Shown piece after piece: positions 16,931-24,920 of a DNA stretch of 64,000 nt. Each line of letters opens with the position of its first letter. The first letter of the stretch is position 1. Position numbers and translations under genes: made by a program. Under the pieces are notes generated by a model that saw only the letters and a list, made by a program, of their open reading frames with translations, was not told the DNA's origin and made no database searches. Origin of the DNA: Elusimicrobia bacterium RIFOXYA2_FULL_39_19 (GTDB taxonomy: Bacteria; Elusimicrobiota; Endomicrobiia; CG1-02-37-114; XYA2-FULL-39-19); NCBI GenBank assembly GCA_001800285.1, contig MGVC01000081.1, forward strand, positions 1 through 64,000, in the 5' to 3' direction.

Positions 16931-17725
16931 ATGAAAATTGGTTTTCTTCAGTTTAAGCCGTTGTTTGGTGAAGTAAATAAAAACATTTCAAAAATACAAA
17001 AACTTACCAGAAATATTAAGGCAGATTTGCTCGTGATGCCTGAATTAAGCAATTCCGGTTATATATTTACCTCCAAAAAAGAAGCGTTTGAACTGGCGGA
17101 ACCGGTCCCCACGGGCGCTTTTACACGGGCTATAATTGAAATAGCCAGAAAGAAAAAAATGTATATTGTCTGCGGGATAGCTGAAAGAGAAGGAAAAAAC
17201 GTTTATAATTCCGCTTTTTTGGCCGGGCCCAAAGGTTTCATTGATACTTATAAAAAAGCGCATTTGTTTTACAACGAAAAGTTATGGTTTAAAAAAAGCA
17301 ATACACCTTTCAAAGTACACACCATAAAAGGCGTTAAAATAGGAATGATGATTTGTTTTGACTGGTTTTTCCCGGAGTCTATGCGTGTTTTAAGCTTAAA
17401 AGGCGCGCAGGTAATCTGTCACTGCGCAAACCTAGTAATGCCTTACTGTCAAAAAGCCATGGTAACCAGATGCCTGGAAAACAGAGTATTTGCCGTTACA
17501 GCAAACCGCACAGGGCAGGAAACCCGCGGCAAAAAAAGCCTGCATTTTACAGGCATGAGCCAGATAACCGGCATAAATGGAGAAATTTTATCAACAGCAG
17601 GGGCTTCTGAAGAAACGATAAAAATTGTAACCATAAATCCCAGGGATGCTTTAAATAAAAACATTAACCCGAAAAACAATATTTTTAAAGAACGCAGGGT
17701 AGAGTTTTACAGGGATTTAGCATAA
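16931..17725 (+). CDS. Nitrilase/carbon-nitrogen hydrolase family amidase
   Basis: 264 aa with AAGGAGAAAG upstream. The Glu-Lys-Cys triad is visible: Glu in LLVMPELSNSGY (about residue 39), Lys in DTYKKAHLFYNEK (about 110) and Cys in GMMICFDWFFPE (about 143). This is the layout of the CN-hydrolase superfamily, which cleaves amides or nitriles in the cytoplasm. Its length is typical of single-domain omega-amidase/N-carbamoylputrescine amidase-type enzymes; the substrate is not identifiable. Two TATAAT-like hexamers lie at 16891 and 16901. Confidence 0.85.
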   Translation: MKIGFLQFKPLFGEVNKNISKIQKLTRNIKADLLVMPELSNSGYIFTSKKEAFELAEPVPTGAFTRAIIEIARKKKMYIVCGIAEREGKNVYNSAFLAGPKGFIDTYKKAHLFYNEKLWFKKSNTPFKVHTIKGVKIGMMICFDWFFPESMRVLSLKGAQVICHCANLVMPYCQKAMVTRCLENRVFAVTANRTGQETRGKKSLHFTGMSQITGINGEILSTAGASEETIKIVTINPRDALNKNINPKNNIFKERRVEFYRDLA

Positions 17726-17848
17726 TACTCAAAGAGTTAATAGTGGGTTGATGGAATTGTCATTAAGTTAAGCTGTCACTGTATTGATTTTTTAAAATCT
17801 ATTTACTAAAATGAGGCGTTGCTCAATAAAATCACGGAGGAAAAAACA

Positions 17849-17998
17849 ATGGCAAAAGGCAGATGCATGAAATGCAAAAAAGAAGTAGAAATAAAAAATG
17901 GAACTGAAACAGTTATGAAAAACGGCATGAAAGCAATGAAGGGTGAATGCCCGGATTGCAGCACAAAAGTTTTCAGAATTCTTGGCAAAGCGAAATAA
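17849..17998 (+). CDS. DUF5679 zinc-ribbon protein
   Basis: 49 aa, preceded by CGGAGGAAAAAAC. Sequence features: CMKCKKEVEI (about residues 6-15), the motif MKNGMKAMKG and CPDCSTKVFRI (about 34-44), i.e. two CxxC pairs. This is the pattern of the DUF5679 family, small cytoplasmic zinc ribbons of unknown function that are widespread in anaerobic bacteria and archaea. It stands alone and is followed by a short hairpin. Confidence 0.85.
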   Translation: MAKGRCMKCKKEVEIKNGTETVMKNGMKAMKGECPDCSTKVFRILGKAK

Positions 17999-18027
17999 CC
18001 AAACAGTGGTTTGCAAGATTTAACTTT

Positions 18028-18048
18028 AAAGCACAGGTGCTTTGTTTT
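18028..18048 (+). terminator. Possible weak terminator
   Basis: AAAGCA/TGCTTT (18028-18033 / 18038-18043) with a CAGG loop, followed by GTTTTA. It lies 30 bp after the DUF5679 gene. Confidence 0.4.
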
Positions 18049-18130
18049 AGCGTGCAAGCCAGAGTCGAAAAATATTTTGATATGAGTATAATATTGTGCA
18101 AGGTTGTAAAATAAAGCAAGGGGGATTATT

Positions 18131-18556
18131 ATGAAAAAGTTGTTAGCAATTGCATTGGTTGTATGTTCATTTGTTTCAGTATCATTTGCAGGGGGCAGCA
18201 CACCGTTAAAGATTTCATTATTTCCAAAATTGGGATTACCTACAAATCAGGTGGTTCACGGTGTAGACTTGGGAATTATTGCCACAAAACCAGAAGAAGT
18301 TCAGGGCATTCAGCTTGGCTGGATATATGCCGGCACTTCTAAAAAGATGGTAGGTTTACAGGATGGTTTTGTTGCCAGCAGTGAAAATATGGTTGGCCTT
18401 CAGTGGGGCTTTGTTTGCCTTGCTACTGAAATGAAAGGCATACAGATTGGTTTTATAAATGTGTCAGACAAAATGCAGGGTGTTCAGATAGGCCTGGTAA
18501 ATGTAATCAAAACAGGCATTATCCCTGCCATGGTAGTTGTAAACGCCAGTTTCTAA
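18131..18556 (+). CDS. LA_2272-type surface-repeat protein
   Basis: 141 aa, with AGGGGGATT upstream. A signal peptide (KKLLAIALVVCSFVSVSFA, cleaved near residue 20) is followed by about five tandem units of roughly 18-20 residues with the pattern v-x-G-(I/L)-Q-(L/I/W)-G-(F/W/L)-(V/I): QGIQLGWIY, VGLQDGFVA, VGLQWGFVC, KGIQIGFIN, QGVQIGLVN. This is the pattern of LA_2272-family surface repeats described in Leptospira and other diderms. Likely exported; role unknown. Followed by a good terminator. Confidence 0.75.
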   Translation: MKKLLAIALVVCSFVSVSFAGGSTPLKISLFPKLGLPTNQVVHGVDLGIIATKPEEVQGIQLGWIYAGTSKKMVGLQDGFVASSENMVGLQWGFVCLATEMKGIQIGFINVSDKMQGVQIGLVNVIKTGIIPAMVVVNASF

Positions 18557-18580
18557 ATATTAACAATAAATAAACTTTAA

Positions 18581-18606
18581 AAAGAGGCTTTACCAGCCTC
18601 TTTTTA
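18581..18606 (+). terminator. Rho-independent terminator
   Basis: AAAGAGGCT (18581-18589) pairs with AGCCTCTTT (18595-18603), 5-nt loop, followed by T's. Ends the surface-repeat gene; the arsR operator begins about 10 bp further on. Confidence 0.85.
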
Positions 18607-18614
18607 TTTTGTAC

Positions 18615-18640
18615 CATATATGCACATAAGCGCATATATG
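18615..18640 (+). promoter_or_regulatory. ArsR-type palindromic operator
   Basis: A perfect inverted repeat CATATATGC (18615-18623) / GCATATATG (18632-18640) with 8-bp spacer lies directly upstream of the chosen arsR start. Its size and place fit an autoregulatory ArsR-family site. Confidence 0.75.
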
Positions 18641-18658
18641 CAAACAACGAGGCTGTTT

Positions 18659-19039
18659 ATGCATTACGAAAAGATACTTAAATCATTATCAGACAGAACC
18701 CGATTAAGAATTTTGTATGTTTTATTAAAAGCCAAAAAGGAACTGTGTATCTGTGAAATTATGGATACTCTTGCTTTAGAGCATTATAATGTTTCCAAAC
18801 ACATGAAAGAACTTAAGGTTACAGGGTTGGTTAAAGAACAGAGGTCCGGGAAATTTGTTTTTTATGCTTTAGCAGATAATAAGGACAGCTTTGTCAGAAA
18901 TATTGTAGAAGCTGTTGCCGCAATTCCTGAAACGGAATTTAATGAAGATACCAAAAGATTGAACAAAAGGCTGACTTTGAGGCAAAACGGTAAATGTGTG
19001 GTTGGTATATTAAAAAAAAGCCGGAAGCAGAAAGGTTAA
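18659..19039 (+). CDS. arsR: ArsR-family metalloregulator
   Basis: 126 aa. Start chosen at 18659 because GAGG lies 8 nt upstream; the in-frame ATGs further up fall inside the operator. Winged helix-turn-helix: SLSDRTRLRILYVLL, then the recognition region EHYNVSKHMKELKVTGLV. The metal site ELCICEI (the CxC of arsenic-type ArsR, at about residues 31-37) lies at the start of the alpha-3 helix. It should release the operator on binding As(III) or Sb(III), derepressing itself and the permease 4 bp downstream. Confidence 0.88.
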   Translation: MHYEKILKSLSDRTRLRILYVLLKAKKELCICEIMDTLALEHYNVSKHMKELKVTGLVKEQRSGKFVFYALADNKDSFVRNIVEAVAAIPETEFNEDTKRLNKRLTLRQNGKCVVGILKKSRKQKG

Positions 19040-19043
19040 CAAA

Positions 19044-19997
19044 ATGCTTAAAATATTTGCCGGGTGGATAACTTATAGTGTTTTATCAATTGCTCCCGGT
19101 TCATTGTCTGGAAAAGCGGTAAGTTTTTTTATCTATGATATTATCAAAATCTTTTCTCTTTTAATTGTTATTATATTTGTAATTTCTGTTATCAGATCAT
19201 TCCTGCCGCCGGAAAGAATAAGGGGCATTCTTGCACGCAAAAACAAGTATTTTGGAAATCTGCTGGCATCACTGCTGGGCGTTATTACTCCGTTTTGTTC
19301 CTGCAGTGCGGTGCCTTTATTTTTGGGTTTTGTGCGTGCCGGGGTGCCGCTGGGTGTTACTTTTTCATTTCTTATTGCTTCTCCTATGATAAATGAGGTA
19401 GCGCTTATAATGCTTTTAGGAATGTTTGGCTGGAAGATTGCACTGATTTATACGGGTTCAGGGCTTATTATTGCCATTTTTTCCGGTATTGTTATAGGCA
19501 CGTTGAAGATTGAAAATCTTTTAATGGAGTTTGTTTTAGCAAATAAAGCCTCTGAAGGCCAGTTTTCTTATGAAATGAAGTGGAAGGAGCGGTTAGCTTA
19601 TGCAAAAAGTTATACTCTGCAAATTTTACAAAAAGTCTGGCTTTATGTAATTATAGGTATTGGCATAGGTGCATGGATTCACGGGTATGTGCCTGCAGAT
19701 TTAATGGCAAGGTATGCCGGAGCGGATAAATGGTACGCGGTGCCGCTGGCCGTGCTGATAGGTATACCGCTTTATTCAAATGCGGCGGGCGTAATTCCTC
19801 TGGTAAGCGCACTGACGGAAAAAGGTGTGGCATTAGGGACTACGCTGGCTTTTATGATGGCTGTTACGGCTCTTTCGCTGCCGGAATTTATGATACTTAA
19901 AACAGTTATGAAAACCCGCCTGATTGTGATATTTGCATGTATTGTGGGTTTAGGGATAATTTTTACGGGATATTTGTTTAATTTGATTTTGAAATGA
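19044..19997 (+). CDS. ArsP-type permease (PF03773)
   Basis: 317 aa, about eight TM helices. Signatures of the permease family are FCSCSAVPLFLGFVRAGVPL (about residues 91-110), IASPMINEVALIML and IPLYSNAAGVIPLVSALTEKG (about 239-259). Relatives efflux methylarsenicals or arsenite. It starts 4 bp after arsR and so is in the same transcript under ArsR control. The CSC motif with nearby thioredoxin-like genes suggests redox-linked transport. Full length. Confidence 0.85.
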   Translation: MLKIFAGWITYSVLSIAPGSLSGKAVSFFIYDIIKIFSLLIVIIFVISVIRSFLPPERIRGILARKNKYFGNLLASLLGVITPFCSCSAVPLFLGFVRAGVPLGVTFSFLIASPMINEVALIMLLGMFGWKIALIYTGSGLIIAIFSGIVIGTLKIENLLMEFVLANKASEGQFSYEMKWKERLAYAKSYTLQILQKVWLYVIIGIGIGAWIHGYVPADLMARYAGADKWYAVPLAVLIGIPLYSNAAGVIPLVSALTEKGVALGTTLAFMMAVTALSLPEFMILKTVMKTRLIVIFACIVGLGIIFTGYLFNLILK

Positions 19998-20030
19998 TTT
20001 ATCAAAAAGGAATTTTAGTATAGTGATTTA

Positions 20031-20195
20031 CTGAAACGGTTTATTCACTCTTGTTGATGTTTTTCCCTGGGGAACGTTGAACTAAAATGAGATTTTCAAA
20101 ACTCCTCATCCACTGAGTGAAATCGTCAGACAGTTGAAAATCTAATTCATTTTATTTCAACTAAAACATCAGATATCGTTTAAAAACCGTTTCAG
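20031..20195. repeat. Nested inverted-repeat element (MITE-like), 165 bp
   Basis: The ends CTGAAACGGTTT (20031-20042) and AAACCGTTTCAG (20184-20195) are perfect 12-bp inverted repeats. Inside, GATGTTTT/AAAACATC and a longer imperfect pair (about 20075-20102 against 20132-20161) continue the symmetry. It could be a non-autonomous element or a large regulatory hairpin. It lies between the permease and thioredoxin-like genes of the arsenic island. Confidence 0.6.
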
Positions 20196-20234
20196 GTGCA
20201 TTACATTTCTAAAATATGCAAAAGGGGATAAAAG

Positions 20235-20468
20235 ATGAAGCTGGAAATTCTTGGTACAGGTTGTGCAAAATGTAAAAAACTCTATGAAACAGTAGAAGAA
20301 ACCGTAAAAGAAACGGGAATAACTGCAGAACTAAGTAAAGTTGAAAAAATAAACGACATTATGAAATATAACGTTATGATGACACCTGCCCTTGTCATTA
20401 ACGGAAAAGTGGTGGCTACCGGAAGAATTCCTTCAAAAGAAGAGATAAAAAAGTGGATGAATATATGA
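20235..20468 (+). CDS. Thioredoxin-like small redox protein
   Basis: 77 aa. Thioredoxin fold with the active site GCAKCKK (about residues 9-15) near the N-terminus and the cis-Pro MTPALVINGKVVATG (about 53-67). This matches the redox-active-disulfide-protein-2 group that usually sits beside ArsP-type permeases. It probably hands electrons to arsenical handling or to the permease. AAGGGG precedes ATG 20235. The stop overlaps the engB start (ATGA, 20465-20468). Confidence 0.85.
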   Translation: MKLEILGTGCAKCKKLYETVEETVKETGITAELSKVEKINDIMKYNVMMTPALVINGKVVATGRIPSKEEIKKWMNI

Positions 20469-21055
20469 AAAGTGATGTTTTTAAATCTGCAAAATTCCAT
20501 ATGAGCGTAGACTCACCGCAGAAACTTGCAGAATCAATGGCAGAGGTTGCCTTTGTAGGCAGGTCAAACGTAGGAAAAAGTTCGTTATTAAATGCCCTGT
20601 GCGGGCAAAAAGCCCTGGCAAATGTTTCAAAAATACCCGGCAGGACACGCACTATAAATGTGTTTGCAGTTAAGTCCGGCAAATGGATTGTTGATTTGCC
20701 CGGCTATGGTTTTGCCGCAGTTTCTAAAGATGAAAAACACAGCTGGCAGAGCATGCTGGAGCATTATCTTTCCAGCCGGGAATCTCTGAAAGCAGTTATT
20801 GTGCTGGTAGATGCTTATGTGGGTGCAACAAAACTTGACCACCAGATGACTCAATGGTTAAACAGTATTGATGTTCCGTATATGGTGGTGGCAAATAAGG
20901 CAGACCGTGTTTCGCAGGCCCAGCATGAACTGTTGCAAAAGTCCCTGTCTCTGGAATTAAAGGTTATACCGGATGCCCTTCTTTTAGCCAGCGCAAAAAC
21001 AGGTGCAGGTATTGGTGATTTGCAAGATGCAGTTTTTGAATTGCTTGAATTGTAG
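20465..21055 (+). CDS. engB: Ribosome biogenesis GTPase EngB (YsxC/YihA)
   Basis: 196 aa. GTPase with P-loop GRSNVGKSS, Switch-II DLPGYGFA, NKAD and SAKTGAG motifs in the standard order; length normal for EngB, which assists 50S ribosome assembly. ATG 20465 overlaps the preceding stop by 4 bp; ATG 20453 is a possible alternative. It is a housekeeping gene transcribed together with arsenic/redox genes, probably by simple operon fusion. Confidence 0.93.
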   Translation: MKSDVFKSAKFHMSVDSPQKLAESMAEVAFVGRSNVGKSSLLNALCGQKALANVSKIPGRTRTINVFAVKSGKWIVDLPGYGFAAVSKDEKHSWQSMLEHYLSSRESLKAVIVLVDAYVGATKLDHQMTQWLNSIDVPYMVVANKADRVSQAQHELLQKSLSLELKVIPDALLLASAKTGAGIGDLQDAVFELLEL

Positions 21056-21063
21056 TAATCATG

Positions 21064-21090
21064 GAAAGTGGTTAAGTGTTTATGTGATTA
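21064..21090. repeat. Dispersed AAGTGGTTAAGTG-type repeat
   Basis: Contains AAGTGGTTAAGTGTTTATGT. Related copies occur at 25481-25604 (both orientations) and about 40429-40455. Noncoding, between engB and the Fe-S protein gene. Confidence 0.5.
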
Positions 21091-21151
21091 GTGCGTAGTA
21101 AAATACATTCAGGCACAATAAAATACGTTCTTAATAAGATAAGGAAAAGAT

Positions 21152-21700
21152 ATGGCTTTTATAAGTGAAGTAAAGATAGTTCAGATTATGCCCTGCATTG
21201 CGATGTCGGAAAGAATAAGGTTTATTGCAGAGTTTGACAGGGATATTTCAGAAATTATGCCGTATCTTAATACAGTGATTGACGGCGCCATATATAATCA
21301 CGCGGGGCCCAACCTTACTATAAAAAAACAAGAACGTATGATAGGTATAAGCCCCAATAAAATTGCCGCAGGCAAAGTAATAGACTTAAAAGATGCTCAG
21401 GAGCTTACAGTCTGGCTGAAAGATTTGATAAATGACTGTTATGAGAAAAGAGAAACCATAAAACCCAGCATTGAACGAAGGAAACGCCTGGGTGCATTAG
21501 ATGTTTACAAACTGCTTCCTGCTAATAACTGCAAAAAGTGCGCAGAGCTGACGTGTATGGCCTTTGCTGTGAAATTAGCACAAGAGCAGGCAGGCATAAT
21601 GCAGTGCGCTGAGTTATTTTCCGGAGATTATAATGAAAAAAGAGATGTTTTGCTTAACACACTGAAATCCTGCGGGTACAAAGTGCCGGCTGTTTTTTAA
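21152..21700 (+). CDS. Fe-S binding protein of the arsenic island
   Basis: 182 aa. The C-terminal region has CKKCAELTCMAF followed by a Cys about 18 residues on (QAGIMQC; overall about 125-150), the CxxC-x4-C-x(~16)-C pattern of the PF04060 4Fe-4S domain. The N-terminal ~100 residues are alpha/beta without recognised motifs (IRFIAEFDRDISEIMPYLN). Such proteins occur in arsenic-gene neighbourhoods of anaerobes, with function unproven; a redox role with the adjacent thioredoxin and CcdA-like proteins is an inference. Confidence 0.7.
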   Translation: MAFISEVKIVQIMPCIAMSERIRFIAEFDRDISEIMPYLNTVIDGAIYNHAGPNLTIKKQERMIGISPNKIAAGKVIDLKDAQELTVWLKDLINDCYEKRETIKPSIERRKRLGALDVYKLLPANNCKKCAELTCMAFAVKLAQEQAGIMQCAELFSGDYNEKRDVLLNTLKSCGYKVPAVF

Positions 21701-21739
21701 GGAGTGAATAATACTTCGTGTTTATCGGGAGATTAATGT

Positions 21740-22147
21740 ATGTTTAGAAAAGTTCTTTTGGCAGGTTTTATTTTAAGCTTTATTTTAATTCAAGGATTTC
21801 CATCAATTGTACACGCCGCCAAAAAAGTAAAAAAACAAATCAAAGCAAAACAGGAAACAGAAGTTCTGGTTACTTTTGTAGAGCTGGGTTCTGTCGGTTG
21901 TATGCCCTGTAAAATGATGCAGCCGGTTATGAAAGAGTTGGAAGAAGAATACAGTAAAAAAGGTTTAAAGATAATATTTTATGATGTTTGGACCAAAGAA
22001 GGTGCACCATACGCACAGCAATATAAGATTCGTTCCATTCCTACTCAGGTGTTTCTGGATAAAAACGGAAAAGAGTTTTTTCGCCACAGCGGGTTTTATC
22101 CAAAGAAAGAAATTGTGAAGATTCTGCGCAAAAAGGGGATAAAATAA
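21740..22147 (+). CDS. Secreted thioredoxin-family protein
   Basis: 135 aa. Signal sequence (VLLAGFILSFILIQGFP, cleaved near AHA-like VHAA at about 30), then a thioredoxin fold with CMPCKMM active site (about 52-58) and cis-Pro RSIPTQVFLDKNG. It should act outside the cytoplasmic membrane. Its stop overlaps the start of the CcdA-like gene by one base, and CcdA proteins are the usual electron source for such periplasmic thioredoxins, so the two form a unit. Confidence 0.85.
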   Translation: MFRKVLLAGFILSFILIQGFPSIVHAAKKVKKQIKAKQETEVLVTFVELGSVGCMPCKMMQPVMKELEEEYSKKGLKIIFYDVWTKEGAPYAQQYKIRSIPTQVFLDKNGKEFFRHSGFYPKKEIVKILRKKGIK

Positions 22148-22842
22148 TGTTGTTAAGTATTTTTACCCGCCTTTCAGAAGCCATGAGCGCCTCCGCTTCC
22201 ATTGCCCTTACGGGGGCTTTTTTATGGGGCATATTAAGCATTTTGCTCAGTCCGTGCCATTTGGCAAGTATTCCGCTCATAGTAGGTTTTATAAACGGGC
22301 AGGGAAAAATTGCCGTAAAAAGGGCATTTTTTCTTTCTTTGTCATTTTCGCTTGGGATACTAATTACCATAGGCATAATTGGATTAATAACAGGACTGCT
22401 TGGCAGAATGCTGGGAGATACGGGCCCAGCAGGAAAATATCTGGTTGGATTTGTAGTAATACTTGCAGGTTTATATTTGCTGGATTGGCTGCCTTTGCCG
22501 GTAAATGCCGCTTCTGTGGCAGGTTTTAAGTTTAGGGGTATAATCGCTTCCTTTATATTAGGGCTTATATTCGGCGTAGCGCTGGGACCCTGCACTTTTG
22601 CGTTCATGGCTCCGGTTTTAGGTGCAGTTTTTACGGCAGCGCCAACAAATTTATTTTATGCAGTTGTTCTTTTGCTGGCTTACGGTACAGGGCATATTAG
22701 CGTAATTGTTTTTGCCGGTACTTTTACAGAGGCCGTACAAAGCTATCTTGATTGGAATGAAAAATCAAAAGGTGCCGTAATATTAAAAAAAATCTGCGGT
22801 ATCCTGGTAATAATTGGCGGCATATATTTAATGCTTAAGTGA
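22147..22842 (+). CDS. CcdA-like transmembrane electron-transfer protein
   Basis: 231 aa, six TM helices in two repeats, each with one conserved Cys: [13 protein letters not shown] (about residue 36) and [13 protein letters not shown] (about 148). This is the DsbD/CcdA fold that passes reducing equivalents from cytoplasmic thioredoxin across the membrane. The partner is the secreted thioredoxin encoded immediately upstream. Position between that gene and ACR3 suggests keeping arsenicals or arsenic proteins reduced outside the cytoplasm. Full length. Confidence 0.85.
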   Translation: MLLSIFTRLSEAMSASASIALTGAFLWGILSILLSPCHLASIPLIVGFINGQGKIAVKRAFFLSLSFSLGILITIGIIGLITGLLGRMLGDTGPAGKYLVGFVVILAGLYLLDWLPLPVNAASVAGFKFRGIIASFILGLIFGVALGPCTFAFMAPVLGAVFTAAPTNLFYAVVLLLAYGTGHISVIVFAGTFTEAVQSYLDWNEKSKGAVILKKICGILVIIGGIYLMLK

Positions 22843-22849
22843 GGGGATT

Positions 22850-23893
22850 ATGTCTGAAAGTATTACAAAGAAGTTATCCTTTCTTGACAGATTTTTAACG
22901 TTATGGATTTTTCTTGCCATGGGGCTCGGTGTCGGACTGGGGTATTTTTATCCGGGTATTGCCGGTTTCTGGAAACAGTTTCAGTCAGGCACAACAAACA
23001 TACCGATTGCCATAGGTTTGATTTTAATGATGTATCCGCCGCTGGCAAAAGTAAAATATGAAGAGTTAGGCGATGTGTTCCGGGATAAAAAAGTGCTTGC
23101 ACTTTCATTGGTTCAGAACTGGGTGGTAGGCCCGGTGCTGATGTTTGTGCTGGCAATTGTTTTTCTGCATAATTATCCCGGCTATATGGTTGGGTTAATA
23201 ATGATAGGGCTGGCACGCTGTATTGCCATGGTAATAGTATGGAATGAACTGGCAGACGGGTGTACGGAATATTGCGCGGGGCTGGTAGCATTTAACTCTA
23301 TTTTTCAGGTTTTGTTTTATTCAGTATATGCGTGGATTTTTGTTACTGTCTTGCCGGGCTGGTTCGGGCTTAAAGGCGCGGTGGTTAATGTTTCTATCGG
23401 TCAGATTGCGCAAAGCGTGTTTGTATACCTGGGCATTCCTTTTATTGCCGGGTTTCTTACCAGATTTATTCTGATAAAAGCAAAAGGAAAGCAGTGGTAC
23501 CAGAGCAAATTTATTCCTAAAATAAGCCCGGTTACGTTAATTATGCTTTTGTTCACGATAATTGTAATGTTCTCGTTTAAGGGCGAATATATAATAAAAA
23601 TTCCGTTAGATGTGCTTAGAATTGCAGCGCCTCTGCTGATTTATTTTGTAGTGATGTTCCTGGTATCTTTTTTTATGAGCAAAAAAGCCGGCGCTGATTA
23701 TTCAAAATCAGCAACCTTATCATTTACCGCTGCTAGCAATAATTTTGAGCTGGCCATAGCGGTGGCCATAGCTGTTTTCGGTATAGATTCCGGCGTAGCT
23801 TTCGCGGCAGTAATAGGCCCGCTGGTAGAAGTGCCTGCTTTAATTATGTTGGTAAATGTAGCGCTGAAGTTAAGAACAAAATATTATTCTTGA
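22850..23893 (+). CDS. acr3: ACR3-family arsenite efflux pump
   Basis: 347 aa, about ten TM helices. Family landmarks: [20 protein letters not shown] at the N-terminus, [18 protein letters not shown] (about residues 121-138, with the essential Cys) and [19 protein letters not shown] (about 296-314). It extrudes As(III), and sometimes Sb(III), using the proton gradient. It starts 7 bp after the ccdA-like gene, with GAGGGG, so it is co-transcribed. Its stop lies inside the -35 of the next promoter. Confidence 0.93.
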   Translation: MSESITKKLSFLDRFLTLWIFLAMGLGVGLGYFYPGIAGFWKQFQSGTTNIPIAIGLILMMYPPLAKVKYEELGDVFRDKKVLALSLVQNWVVGPVLMFVLAIVFLHNYPGYMVGLIMIGLARCIAMVIVWNELADGCTEYCAGLVAFNSIFQVLFYSVYAWIFVTVLPGWFGLKGAVVNVSIGQIAQSVFVYLGIPFIAGFLTRFILIKAKGKQWYQSKFIPKISPVTLIMLLFTIIVMFSFKGEYIIKIPLDVLRIAAPLLIYFVVMFLVSFFMSKKAGADYSKSATLSFTAASNNFELAIAVAIAVFGIDSGVAFAAVIGPLVEVPALIMLVNVALKLRTKYYS

Positions 23894-23918
23894 CAGAAAA
23901 ATATTAATTGTGTATAAA
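23890..23918 (+). promoter_or_regulatory. Strong sigma-70-type promoter
   Basis: TTGACA (23890-23895), 17-bp spacer, TATAAA (23913-23918), overlapping the acr3 stop codon. It would start a transcript near 23925 with a leader of about 105 nt before the cation diffusion facilitator gene. Confidence 0.75.
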
Positions 23919-23935
23919 ATAGGCGTAAATTCTTC

Positions 23936-24043
23936 AGGAGCAGGCGATCCCGCCATGGTGGGATGGGGCCGGGCTTAAAAAAGCAGCAGGGAGAAAGCCT
24001 GCGGGACCTTCAAAAAAGTAATGGAGGTTCTGTGGGTTTTTTT
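23936..24043 (+). promoter_or_regulatory. Structured leader, candidate metal riboswitch with terminator
   Basis: P1: GCAGGC (23940-23945) with GCCTGC (23997-24002). Within it lie a hairpin at 23947-23964 (ATCCCGC/GTGGGAT) and a small GCTT/AAGC hairpin (23973-23984), giving a three-way junction. Immediately 3' a second hairpin, GGACCTTC (24004-24011) with GGAGGTTC (24023-24030), sequesters the GGAGG and is followed by seven T's (24037-24043). This looks like an aptamer plus expression platform. I cannot match it to a known class; the NiCo (czcD) class is the obvious one to test. Confidence 0.55.
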
Positions 24044-24910
24044 ATGAGCAAAAAAGCTAAAGTAGCAGCACTATCAATTTTTTCAAACACACTGCTGGTA
24101 TTGTCAAAGGCGGTAGTTGGCATTATCACAGGGTCTATCAGCGTAATATCTGAGTCTGTGCATTCAGGTATAGACCTTATAGCCAGCGTAATAGCCTACT
24201 ATTCAGTAAAAATATCTTCAGATCCCTGCGATGAAAAGCATCCCTACGGCCACGGGAAATCTGAAAGTATATCCGGCCTTATTGAAGCGGTGCTAATTTT
24301 TTCAGCCGGTCTGATTATTATTATCCAATCCATAGAAAAAATAGCCAGCGGGTCCCATATTGAAAAAATAGAGTTCGGTATTTACATAATGCTGTTTTCA
24401 ACATTTATGAATTTAATTGTTTCCAAAATGCTTTTCAAGGTTGCCAAAGAGGAAGATTCCCTGGCATTGGAAGCAGATGCTCAGCATCTCATGACTGATG
24501 TTTATACCACTCTTGGTGTGTTCGGCGGGCTTGTGCTGATAAAGATATTTAACCTGCCACTACTGGACCCGATAATAGCCATACTGATAGCGGTATTTAT
24601 CATCAGAGTATCTATCCAGTTAACAATTAAAGCTATAGACCCGCTTATGGATCGGCATTTACCGGACGCTGAAATAGAAAAAATAAAACAAATCATTTGT
24701 TCCGAACCGGAAGTAAAAGCGTACCATAAACTGCGTACCAGAAAATCAGGGCCCCAGAGGCACATAGATTTTCACATACTGGTAAAAAAATCATTGCATA
24801 TTGATAAAGCGCATGCTCTCACTGAACGGCTGGAAGAAAACATAAAATTAAAACTTTCAAATTCCGAAGTGGTAATTCACGTTGAACCTTCGGATCATCA
24901 CGAAGAGTGA
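24032..24910 (+). CDS. Cation diffusion facilitator (CDF) metal exporter
   Basis: About 292 aa. GTG 24032 lies 4 nt after GGAGG; ATG 24044 is the alternative. Six TM helices; metal sites HSGIDLIASVIAYYSVK in TM2 and DAQHLMTDVYTTLGVFGGL in TM5 carry the HxxxD-like and HxxxD pairs of CDF proteins. DEKHPYGHGKSES is the typical loop. A cytoplasmic C-terminal domain (DIDAxH-like HIDFHILV, about 245-252) follows. It exports Zn, Co, Ni, Fe or Mn from the cytoplasm. The structured leader argues for direct regulation by its metal. Confidence 0.88.
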   Translation: MGFFMSKKAKVAALSIFSNTLLVLSKAVVGIITGSISVISESVHSGIDLIASVIAYYSVKISSDPCDEKHPYGHGKSESISGLIEAVLIFSAGLIIIIQSIEKIASGSHIEKIEFGIYIMLFSTFMNLIVSKMLFKVAKEEDSLALEADAQHLMTDVYTTLGVFGGLVLIKIFNLPLLDPIIAILIAVFIIRVSIQLTIKAIDPLMDRHLPDAEIEKIKQIICSEPEVKAYHKLRTRKSGPQRHIDFHILVKKSLHIDKAHALTERLEENIKLKLSNSEVVIHVEPSDHHEE

Positions 24911-24920
24911 AATATAAATT

